Source: Paenibacillus sp. UNC451MF (lineage in GTDB: Bacteria > Bacillota > Bacilli > Paenibacillales > NBRC-103111). From it: a stretch of DNA of 64,000 nt. Shown here piece after piece: positions 31,916-39,460 of this stretch. The position numbers and the translations under genes were made by a program. How positions within the stretch are numbered: position 1 is the stretch's first letter; every line of letters begins with the position of its first letter. The DNA lies in contig NZ_KK366024.1 of NCBI RefSeq assembly GCF_000686845.1, positions 89,261-153,260 on the forward strand. The letters are read 5' to 3'. The notes beneath the pieces are model-generated. The model was given only the letters and a program-made list of their open reading frames with translations, had not been told where the DNA came from and searched no databases.

Positions 31916-33118
31916 ATGATACGAAATAAAAACATTGTAATTCTTGCGGTATTCTATGCTTTTATTTATATGAGCACAGGATCGTTTTCCTCTTACATCG
32001 GCGTCTATTTTACCGAAAAAGGCATTGGGCATACGGAGATTGGGGTTCTTACCTCTATCGGTGCGGTAGTTGGATTGTTTGCGCAGCCTTTATGGGGATT
32101 GGCAGGAGACAGATCGAAAACGAAGAACAGAATATTAATTCTGTGTACCTTGCTGTCCGGGTTAACCGTATGGCTGGTTCCTTGGGCGGGTACGATGTTC
32201 TTCCCATTATTGTTCGCGATGGCGCTCTTCAGCCTATTCCAAATTGCCATCAATCCACTAAGTGACGCGATCACGTTGGAGCTATCATCCAAAGGGGTTG
32301 TTCGGTTTTCCACGATTCGCACGTTCGGCTCGGTAGGCTACGCCGTCATCTCAATAGCTGCTGGCTGGCTATTCGCCCGCCACATCGACACGATCTTTAT
32401 GGTAACTTCGTTTATCATGCTGGCTTGTTTCGTCTTATCATTGGGGATTCCACAGGTCGCCGGTCACCAAAGCGGCAAAAATAAAGTAAAGCTTTCCGAG
32501 ATCTTTAAAAGCAAACCGTTGATGGTTTTGTACGGCTATACGCTAATCTTGTCCACTACAATGGGGTTTCTATGGGCCTTTCAGGCGATTTACAGCAAGG
32601 AGCAGGGAATTAGCATGGAGGTCATCGGTATCGGGCTTGCGATCGGCTCGTTTACGCAATTTCCGTTTATGATATTTTTTCAAAAGGTGTATGACCGGTT
32701 TGGAATTCGAAACATTTTGCTGTTCTCTGGTCTAATTCATATTTTACGTTGGTGCTTGTATTCCTTTGCATTGACACCTTTCACTTATTTGCTTAGTTGG
32801 GTTTTGCACGGAGGTACATACATTATGTTCTATATGTGCCTCGCTGAGTATGTGAACAGGCATGTAGTCAAAGAATTGAAGGCAACCGGGCAAATGCTGA
32901 ATTCAGTTATCCAGTTAAGCGTGGGTAAAATTATCGGTGGTATGCTAGGTGGTTTATACGCAGCGAAATTCGGTTTTCATAATTCCTTTGTGTTATTAGC
33001 GGTCATTGCTACAGCTTCAACCGTTCTCTTTTATGCAGTATCACGGTATTATACTTTATTTACTAACCCTAAAGCCAAAATTGCACAAAGCACGGGTTCC
33101 ACCAACATTGCCGAATAA
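31916..33118 (+). CDS. MFS transporter, HcaT/LacY-like (MFS_1-like)
   Basis: 400 residues with 12 hydrophobic helices. The features are FAQPLWGLAGDRSKTKNRIL (the loop 2-3 motif), IAINPLSDAITLE in helix 4, the acidic residue near R-F-S-T-I-R, and GGTYIMFYMCLAEYVN in the second half. This is the pattern of the phenylpropionate-permease/LacY-like group that includes HcaT, YwbF and nucleoside permease-like proteins. The direction and substrate are not known. It stands alone, followed by a very long shared terminator, with the GerAB gene convergent to it. Confidence 0.8.
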   Translation: MIRNKNIVILAVFYAFIYMSTGSFSSYIGVYFTEKGIGHTEIGVLTSIGAVVGLFAQPLWGLAGDRSKTKNRILILCTLLSGLTVWLVPWAGTMFFPLLFAMALFSLFQIAINPLSDAITLELSSKGVVRFSTIRTFGSVGYAVISIAAGWLFARHIDTIFMVTSFIMLACFVLSLGIPQVAGHQSGKNKVKLSEIFKSKPLMVLYGYTLILSTTMGFLWAFQAIYSKEQGISMEVIGIGLAIGSFTQFPFMIFFQKVYDRFGIRNILLFSGLIHILRWCLYSFALTPFTYLLSWVLHGGTYIMFYMCLAEYVNRHVVKELKATGQMLNSVIQLSVGKIIGGMLGGLYAAKFGFHNSFVLLAVIATASTVLFYAVSRYYTLFTNPKAKIAQSTGSTNIAE

Positions 33119-33177
33119 CAACTAAAAACAAAAACAGCTCATTCTGATCAGAGTGAGCTGTTTTTGTTTTTAGTTGT
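33118..33177. terminator. Unusually long bidirectional terminator
   Basis: A nearly perfect inverted repeat of about 29 bp per arm (33118-33147 with 33148-33177) is centred on TCTGATCAGA. The outer arms are AAAAACAAAAAC and its complement, which give T-rich tails on both strands. It includes the stop codons of both flanking genes. Confidence 0.9.
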
Positions 33178-34251
33178 CCTGCGCACCCATGCAATGCAGA
33201 GTAGAGCTAACGGATATAAGAACAGAAGAGTGAAGGAGTAGAAGGGGGCTGAGGTGTAGAAAAAATGTATTAATTCCTGAAGGCTCGGAGTAACCCAAAC
33301 ACTAAATATTCCACAGAGCAGTCCCATCGGAAATACAAGAAAACGGTAATTTGATAAACCCAACCATTGTGCAGAACCGATAACTAGGGAGTAGTACCAT
33401 AAGGAAATTTGAACAAATCCGCCCAATATCCACGTAACCATAACGATGGCATCCAGATGCTCCAGGAAGCTTCCGAAGCTGATGTAGGATGCAGCGTAAT
33501 AAACAGGGAAGCTAAGAAAACCAGTAATTCCACCGAAAACGAACAAGCTTGCAAAATTAGTAGCCACCATGACCAGCGTCATAAAAAATACAGCTAGCAT
33601 TCCGGCTTTAAAACCTTTGGCGTTGTCACTTACCGCAGGAAATAGAAATGTAATGAAGAAAAATTCGATAAACCAGGTATGTGGCACGATGGAGCCTTTT
33701 ATTGATGGAAAAAGTCCTCCCTCCAGCATAGGCAGCATTTTACGTGCATCCATATCTGGAATAAGCATAGAGAAGATGCAGACAAAAACTAGTGCGATGA
33801 ACGGCAAAAAGATTTGCGTACAACGGGCCAAAACTTCGATTCCTGAACGTACGGCAAAGGCACATACAACGATCAAGCTTAACGTTATCGTAATGAGGGG
33901 CGTTCGTGTAAGAAAGGCGCTGGCTACAAATTCGCCGTATTCTCTTAGTATCATTCCTGTTCCATGCAGCAGAAAAAATAATATAAATAAACCGGACATT
34001 TTACCGATATATCGTCCGACAATGCTCACAGCATACTGGATTATGGATTCATTAGGATATAGTTTGTATAAAGCCCATGTGATACCAACGATAACAAACC
34101 CGCTCAAAGACCCCCATATAGGTGACAGCCACATATCCTGCGCAGCTTGTCTTGCCGTTATTGCAGGAACGATAAGGGTCGAAGTTGCCCCAATCATTAA
34201 GTACATGAGCATTACCAATTGCCTTGCGGAAATCTTCCCTTTATCGATCAT
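33148..34251 (-). CDS. Spore germination protein, GerAB (GerB) family
   Basis: The 367-residue protein has ten hydrophobic helices and belongs to the GerAB/APC-type subunits that bind germinants. ISARQLVMLMYLMIGATSTL, the QDMWLSPI loop and LRTPLI/ILREYGEFV are family marks. Functional receptors also need GerAA and GerAC subunits, and neither gene is adjacent, so this is an orphan B subunit, perhaps combined with subunits encoded elsewhere. AAAGGAGA precedes the ATG by eight bases. The protein presumably sits in the inner spore membrane. It is convergent with the MFS gene. Confidence 0.85.
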   Translation of the reverse strand: MIDKGKISARQLVMLMYLMIGATSTLIVPAITARQAAQDMWLSPIWGSLSGFVIVGITWALYKLYPNESIIQYAVSIVGRYIGKMSGLFILFFLLHGTGMILREYGEFVASAFLTRTPLITITLSLIVVCAFAVRSGIEVLARCTQIFLPFIALVFVCIFSMLIPDMDARKMLPMLEGGLFPSIKGSIVPHTWFIEFFFITFLFPAVSDNAKGFKAGMLAVFFMTLVMVATNFASLFVFGGITGFLSFPVYYAASYISFGSFLEHLDAIVMVTWILGGFVQISLWYYSLVIGSAQWLGLSNYRFLVFPMGLLCGIFSVWVTPSLQELIHFFYTSAPFYSFTLLFLYPLALLCIAWVRRTTKNKNSSL

Positions 34252-34407
34252 TCGGTTTGATCTCCTTTGCTAGATATAACCATTCTCTCGTCCTTCTTTC
34301 TAAGTGTTGACGGAATGGAACGGTGGTAAACCTTGGTACAAGACTGAGTCCAGAGGCATATCGTTTATGATGATTATAGGCAGGTTTGGAAATGAAAAAA
34401 ATGCACT

Positions 34408-34439
34408 AAAAAGCCTGATGCATTAACTGCACCAGGCTT
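34408..34439 (-). terminator. Terminator of the RelQ-type gene
   Basis: AAGCCTGATGCA at 34411-34422 pairs with TGCACCAGGCTT at 34428-34439. On the reverse strand the stem is followed by a T run. The remainder of 34252-34407 holds the leader of the GerAB gene and nothing else evident. Confidence 0.85.
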
Positions 34440-34446
34440 TGTGCTA

Positions 34447-35193
34447 TTATTTGCCGGGGTCGTCACCGATCAATCTTAGCAGAGCTTCAGGTAGCTGAAA
34501 CTGCTGGTTGCTAATGCTGATACGTTTGAGCTCTTCTCCCCATTCCTCGGATTGAGCTTCCTTTACTTCGGCAATTTCATTGTGAAGACGTTCCATCTTT
34601 TGATCGAGTGCTGCCGCGGAGTCGGAGGCTTCTTTCAGTTCATGAAGAAGCTTAGGCGGTACCGTCCGATTATATTTGTAGTATATTTTGTGCTCAAGGC
34701 TTGCCCAGAAGTCCATTGCGATTGTCCGTATCTGCACTTCGACGCATACATTTTCCTGCCTGTCAGACATATAAATAGGAATTTCGATCAGCATATGAAG
34801 ACTGCGGTAACCGTTAGGTTTTGGATGCTGTATGTAGTCCTCAATTTCGATAATTTTTAAATCGCTCTGACTTTGCAGCATTTCGCTGATGCGATAAATA
34901 TCGGCAATAAAGGAGCAGGTAATGCGTATACCAGCAATATCGGTTATATGAGTTTTAATACTCGGCAGCGAGATATCGTGACCTTTCTTATACAGCTTTT
35001 TTAAAATACTTTCAGGAGATTTTAACCTGGATTTGGTATGCTCAATCGGATTGTAGTCGTGAAATAGCTGGAATTCTTCCGTCAAAATATCTATTTTGGT
35101 CTCAAACGCATCCAAAGCAAATTTATAGGCCATCAAAAACCGTGTAATATCGTTTTTAAATTTGCGGAATTGTTCTACTGGAAGTGTGTTCAC
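34447..35193 (-). CDS. relQ: Small alarmone synthetase, RelQ/YjbM type
   Basis: The 248-residue protein contains only the (p)ppGpp synthetase domain, with no hydrolase, TGS or ACT domains. The motifs seen are ESILKKLYKKG, DIAGIRITCSF (catalytic acidic residue), PNGYRSLH (synthetase loop), and EVQIRTIAMDFWASLEHK. A helical tail of about 50 residues (LKEASDSAAALDQKMERLH) is the tetramerisation region seen in RelQ. It transfers pyrophosphate from ATP to GDP or GTP under stress. It stands as a single gene with its own terminator. RelP/YwaC is the main alternative; the longer C-terminal tail favours RelQ. Confidence 0.85.
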   Translation of the reverse strand: MNTLPVEQFRKFKNDITRFLMAYKFALDAFETKIDILTEEFQLFHDYNPIEHTKSRLKSPESILKKLYKKGHDISLPSIKTHITDIAGIRITCSFIADIYRISEMLQSQSDLKIIEIEDYIQHPKPNGYRSLHMLIEIPIYMSDRQENVCVEVQIRTIAMDFWASLEHKIYYKYNRTVPPKLLHELKEASDSAAALDQKMERLHNEIAEVKEAQSEEWGEELKRISISNQQFQLPEALLRLIGDDPGK

Positions 35194-35280
35194 TGTAATT
35201 CCCCTTTCCCTTGCCTTGCTTTATAAAATAGGTTCATGATGAAAGCATATACGAAATATACGGTACAAAGCAAATGCTGC

Positions 35281-36162
35281 TCATTTGGTGTTGAAATGAT
35301 CGGTCAATTTACGAATAAAGGCTTGGGCTGCTTGGCCCAAAAACCGATCCTTACGGTATATTAAAGCAAGATTGCGAGTAGGAGCCTCGTCTTTAAAACG
35401 GATACAACGCAGTGTAGGCTCCTTCATGGACTGAATAAGCTGAAGTGGTTGGATGGTCGCGCCGATATTGGCTTTTACAATATTGATTAGTGAGAGGATG
35501 GAGGCTGTCTCCATAATTGTATGAAGTTGAAACCCGCGGCTTCGGCAGCATCTTTCAACAAGCTCCCGTCCGACTAGACCTGATGGATACATGACCGTTT
35601 CAATATGACGCAGTTCATCGAGATTAATAAAATCGCGGGTTGCTAACGGGTGATGCTCTGAAACGACAAGAACATATTCTTCTTGGCATAACGGAATCCG
35701 AACCAATCGGTCATCAGCTAATGGCATGATACAAATACCGAGATCGACCTCGTTCGTTAGCACCTGTTCTTCAATTTCAACCGAAGAGAAGATGCTTAAA
35801 TGGATGTTGGGATATTCGTGATAGTAGTCAACCAACAATCTGGAAATCCTGTAGTCCAGATCAGATGGCAAGGTTCCAACGGTTAGCGATCCTCTTTGGA
35901 CATGATGGAGCTCATGTATCGAATCTTTTACGTTCTGCAGACTGCGAATGATTTGTTTACTTTGATCCAATAATATAAGCCCCGCCTCGGTGATGGCGAT
36001 TTTTTTCCCTATGCGGTCAAATAGAGGTGTGTTTAATTCATCCTCTAACGCGCGAACCTGCTGGCTTAAGGTTGGCTGTGAAATTCCTATTTTCTCAGCG
36101 GCTCTGGTAAAGTGCATTTCCTCGCAAACCGCTATGAAGTATTCAAGCTGTCGAAGCTCCAT
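35281..36162 (-). CDS. LysR family regulator
   Basis: A 293-residue regulator with the N-terminal winged helix (MELRQLEYFIAVCEEMHFTRAAE, then ISQPTLSQQVRALE) and a two-lobe C-terminal effector domain (LTVGTLPSDLDYRISRLL, EVDLGICIMPL and GLVGRELVE). It is close to the CynR/CbbR/YwfK branch in general form. It is divergent from a CynX/NimT-type exporter, from which it is separated by 139 bases that contain a LysR-type box. It probably controls that exporter and itself. Confidence 0.87.
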   Translation of the reverse strand: MELRQLEYFIAVCEEMHFTRAAEKIGISQPTLSQQVRALEDELNTPLFDRIGKKIAITEAGLILLDQSKQIIRSLQNVKDSIHELHHVQRGSLTVGTLPSDLDYRISRLLVDYYHEYPNIHLSIFSSVEIEEQVLTNEVDLGICIMPLADDRLVRIPLCQEEYVLVVSEHHPLATRDFINLDELRHIETVMYPSGLVGRELVERCCRSRGFQLHTIMETASILSLINIVKANIGATIQPLQLIQSMKEPTLRCIRFKDEAPTRNLALIYRKDRFLGQAAQAFIRKLTDHFNTK

Positions 36163-36183
36163 TAGGTGGCACCTTCTTCAATC

Positions 36184-36198
36184 ATTGGTTTTACCAAT
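36184..36198. promoter_or_regulatory. LysR-type binding box
   Basis: ATTGGT-TTT-ACCAAT is a perfect inverted repeat that fits the T-N11-A rule of LysR regulators. It lies 22 bases upstream of the LysR start. A second symmetric sequence, ATTGATCAAT, is at 36220-36229. Both are in the divergent region. Confidence 0.65.
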
Positions 36199-36301
36199 AA
36201 TAATAATAGAAATAATTATATTGATCAATTATCCTATTGCTCTTACACTTACTACAGCAGAAGTGGAGTAACTAAAACACAGACAGCAAGCAGGAGTAGG
36301 A

Positions 36302-37534
36302 GTGGATAAAGAAATGAAATACCGATTCGGATATTTACTATGTGCGCTTTTCTTGGCTTCGATTAATTTACGACCGGCTATTTCCTCAATTTCTCCGTTG
36401 TTGGAGACAGTACGTAACGAACTGGGTATGAGCGGTTCAACAGCAAGCTTGTTAACCTCTATTCCCGTATTATGCATGGGGGTATTTTCTCCCTTTGCCG
36501 TTAAATTAAGTACGCGCTGGGGGCTTGAGAGAGTATTAACATACTCGCTTATCGTAATCGGATTCGGGACGGTCCTGAGGTTATACGCCAATTCTTCCGT
36601 ATTACTACTAATTACGGCATTCCTGAGCGGACTCGGCATCGCCATTTGTGGACCACTGTTATCTGGCTTTATCAAAAAATATTTTGCCAGCCGCGCCGCT
36701 TCGATAGTCGGGATGTACTCTATGGCCTTGGTGCTTGGAGCGGCGTTGAGCGCCGGACTATCCGTTCCTTTTCAATCGATGATGCATGGATCATGGCGCG
36801 CTTCTCTTGCGGTGTGGGCGTTGTTCGCCTTAATTGCACTGCCGATCTGGTGGCAGCTAGCCAGTAGGGAAAGAGCGCAAAAGAGTGGAGGTAAGACTAC
36901 TGTTTCGAGTGAATCACAGCTTCCCTTGCGTAATAAAAGAGCGTGGCTGTTAACAGTATTTTTCGGGCTGATGGCCGTAATGTTTTATTCCATGACGGCA
37001 TGGCTGGCACCGGCGATAGTCAGTATGGGGTATGATAAAGGTTTTGCCGGAGGAATGCTTACATTATTTACGGTTATACAAATTCCCGTCAGTTTTTTCC
37101 TGCCGATGCTGATTGCACGCTTTCCCAAAAGAATGTATTGGCTGCTTGGATGTGCGATGTTGGAACTTATCGGAATGATCCTGTTTATGGTCCATGCAAG
37201 TCCTTGGTTTATAGTGATCTTTCTAGGACTTGGAGCGGGAGGCCTGTTTCCGATGGCTCTTATGCTTCCTATTGAAGAAACCGACAGCGCGGAAGCAGCG
37301 AGCGCTTGGTCGGCGATGAATCAATCCGGCGGTTATATTGTTGGCTCTCTTGGGCCGCTGTTCGTAGGATGGGTACATGACGCATGGGGAGGATTCGAGC
37401 TAGCATTTGGAGGATTGGCTGTTTTAATTGTGATTATGCTGGTGCTTCAACTGAACATTGGCAATAAAAAACCGAGAGTGGCCGTCCAACCTTCGGAGCA
37501 AATCAAAGTAGGAGCAAACAAAGTAGTATCTTAA
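36302..37534 (+). CDS. MFS transporter, CynX/NimT family
   Basis: A 410-residue, 12-helix protein. SINLRPAISSISPLLETV in helix 1 and STRWGLERVL in the first loop are typical of the cyanate/2-nitroimidazole transporter group (CynX/NimT, YycB). GGLFPMALMLPIEET in the second half agrees. GTG 36302 follows AGGAG by five bases; ATG 36314 is the alternative. It is divergent from a LysR gene, an arrangement common for this family. A terminator-like hairpin follows. The substrate is uncertain; export of a small anion or drug is probable. Confidence 0.85.
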   Translation: MDKEMKYRFGYLLCALFLASINLRPAISSISPLLETVRNELGMSGSTASLLTSIPVLCMGVFSPFAVKLSTRWGLERVLTYSLIVIGFGTVLRLYANSSVLLLITAFLSGLGIAICGPLLSGFIKKYFASRAASIVGMYSMALVLGAALSAGLSVPFQSMMHGSWRASLAVWALFALIALPIWWQLASRERAQKSGGKTTVSSESQLPLRNKRAWLLTVFFGLMAVMFYSMTAWLAPAIVSMGYDKGFAGGMLTLFTVIQIPVSFFLPMLIARFPKRMYWLLGCAMLELIGMILFMVHASPWFIVIFLGLGAGGLFPMALMLPIEETDSAEAASAWSAMNQSGGYIVGSLGPLFVGWVHDAWGGFELAFGGLAVLIVIMLVLQLNIGNKKPRVAVQPSEQIKVGANKVVS

Positions 37535-37538
37535 GTGA

Positions 37539-37607
37539 AGACGTACACAGCGGATCGTCAGGAAGGTTCAACCAGACTGATGTGAAATTGTGTTACGTCT
37601 TTTTTTC
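37539..37607 (+). terminator. Terminator of the CynX-like gene
   Basis: AGACGTA-CACA at 37539-37549 pairs with TGTG-TTACGTCT at 37589-37600 with a small bulge. An inner GGTT/AACC arm is present and seven Ts follow. Confidence 0.65.
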
Positions 37608-37745
37608 ATCTCAATGACTAGATGCAAGCCAATTTTAGACATCTTCATAAATAATGGACAATAATCTATAAAAATGTAAATTGGATCAATTTAACAGTTG
37701 CTGTATGATCAAATGGATTCTTAAAAGAAGCTGGGAGGCGGAAAT

Positions 37746-39248
37746 ATGGACATATCACGTGTTCGAGTAACTGCATTTGCGGTATTACTCACTGCAGTTG
37801 GTTTGGTACTTACAGGCAACCAAACGTCGGTATCGGCGGAGGAAGAACTATCCTCAGGTCCACTGAGAATAATGACATCAAATCTGAGAACAGCCAACGC
37901 AGCAGATGATCAGCCATGGGACAAACGGCGTCCCGTCATGAAGCAGCTCATAGAAGAGAAACAACCGGATATCATCGGAACGCAGGAGGGAGTTGACAGA
38001 CAGATTAAAGATTTGGAGGCTGATTTGCCTGGCTACGGGTGGATTGGAGTTGGCAGGGAAGGGGGCAACCTGGGTGAGTATATGGCTATCTTCTATAATA
38101 AACAGCGTTTGAAGCCTCTGGAACAGGATCATTTCTGGTTATCCGACAGTCCCAAATTGATTAGTTCGGCGGGGTGGGGAAATCGGATTCCGCGGATGGT
38201 GACTTGGGTGAGGTTCCAGGATCTTCTGAACCACAAAACCTTTTATATGGTCAATACGCATCTGGACCATGAGTCGGAGGCCGCCCGTCAAAAAAGCGCA
38301 CAGTTGATTGTAGATACGATGAAATCATTTGACCCTGAAGTGCCGATCGTACTTACAGGAGATTTCAATACAACGCCTAACGGGCCAGTGTACCAAACTT
38401 TTATCGATGCAGGACTAATGAAGGATGCCTTTCTGAATGCTCATAATAAAGTCAATGATGAGATAGGCACTTTCCATAATTATAAGGATCCTACAGGCGG
38501 CGGGAGCACGAAACGAATTGACTGGATCTTAACCCGCGGCAAAGTCAATGTAATACGAGGAGAGACGGTTACTTATAAACAGGACGGCCAGTATCCTAGC
38601 GATCATTACCCTGTAATGGTGGAATTGGTCCTTCAGAACGCGAGTAAATTGACTGAGGAAACGGTGGTCAAGCAACCGGGAAAACCAGCATTAATCATCA
38701 CTGAGGTTGTCCCTAACTCGACCAAGGGAAACTACAACTATGTCGAAGTGCTCAATAACAGTGACCATAATATCGATTTGGATGGTTATAAGCTCTATTA
38801 TTTTTATGATCCGGCTCTTCCTTTTGATAAAGCAAAATCCAACAAATGGGTTATTACAAAGGATACATACAGCACTAGTACTGTAGTAAAGCCAGGGGAA
38901 ACGAAAGTCATTTGGATTAAAAAGCAGCCCTGCTGCTATAGCCTCGGAATAGACAGCTTCAGGCAAAATTTTGGATTGACAGGGGATGACTTAAAAGAGG
39001 AGCAGCTAATAGCTGTGTTTACGCCTGGAGAGAACCAAGGTCTTAACGGTACTGCTACAACAGGTCGATCCTTAGCGATCATGTCTCCGGATGGTGCGCA
39101 GCAAGCAGGAATTCAGTATAATCAAGGGATTTTGGATGTTCAATCCAATGAATCCATCACCTATATAGCCCCTAGCCCGTTCATCAGTATTATGCAAAAA
39201 CAGGGAAATCATCAGCTAGCCACTCCAGGCAAGCTTGTTCAAGGATAA
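37746..39248 (+). CDS. Secreted endonuclease/exonuclease/phosphatase-family protein with C-terminal lamin-tail-like domain
   Basis: A 500-residue exported protein, with a signal peptide at residues 1-31 (SVSAEE). Residues 38-300 form an EEP domain: MTSNLRT, the catalytic glutamate in IIGTQEG, NTHLDH, GDFNTTP, KRIDWIL and the SDHYPV histidine are all present. This is a metal-dependent phosphoesterase, perhaps a nuclease or a lipid/sugar phosphatase. Residues 318-480 (IITEVVPNSTKGNYNYVEVLN, NIDLDGYKLYY) resemble a lamin-tail (LTD) beta-sandwich, often found on secreted nucleases. AGCTGGGAGG provides the RBS. It has its own tandem terminators. Confidence 0.85.
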   Translation: MDISRVRVTAFAVLLTAVGLVLTGNQTSVSAEEELSSGPLRIMTSNLRTANAADDQPWDKRRPVMKQLIEEKQPDIIGTQEGVDRQIKDLEADLPGYGWIGVGREGGNLGEYMAIFYNKQRLKPLEQDHFWLSDSPKLISSAGWGNRIPRMVTWVRFQDLLNHKTFYMVNTHLDHESEAARQKSAQLIVDTMKSFDPEVPIVLTGDFNTTPNGPVYQTFIDAGLMKDAFLNAHNKVNDEIGTFHNYKDPTGGGSTKRIDWILTRGKVNVIRGETVTYKQDGQYPSDHYPVMVELVLQNASKLTEETVVKQPGKPALIITEVVPNSTKGNYNYVEVLNNSDHNIDLDGYKLYYFYDPALPFDKAKSNKWVITKDTYSTSTVVKPGETKVIWIKKQPCCYSLGIDSFRQNFGLTGDDLKEEQLIAVFTPGENQGLNGTATTGRSLAIMSPDGAQQAGIQYNQGILDVQSNESITYIAPSPFISIMQKQGNHQLATPGKLVQG

Positions 39249-39280
39249 CTTTCGGGGCAGTAGACAATAAATAAGTAATT

Positions 39281-39318
39281 CTAGGGCCCAAATCTTATCT
39301 CAAAGATTACTGGGCCCT
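39281..39318 (+). terminator. First of two tandem terminators
   Basis: TAGGGCCCA pairs with TGGGCCCTTA and the inner AATCTT pairs with AAGATT; TTATTTT follows. Confidence 0.8.
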
Positions 39319-39332
39319 TATTTTGGTAGAAT

Positions 39333-39366
39333 GAAAAACAGTTATCTTTGGGATAACTGTTTTTTT
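39333..39366 (+). terminator. Second tandem terminator
   Basis: AAAAACAGTTATC at 39333-39345 pairs perfectly with GATAACTGTTTTT at 39351-39363, with a five-base loop and further Ts. Together with the previous hairpin it isolates the downstream regulator gene. Confidence 0.9.
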
Positions 39367-39460
39367 ATGGATTGGAAGGGCTTTAATATCCTTTTATCGA
39401 ACTTACTATATAGAGCTTGGCGGAAGGCTAAATGACAATCAGCTGATGGTGGGTGAAATG

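Noticed and set aside
33569-34273. A 234-codon open frame antisense to the GerAB gene
   Set aside because: It is fully inside the well-supported GerAB gene on the other strand, has no RBS and no domain resemblance; it reflects codon bias of the real gene.
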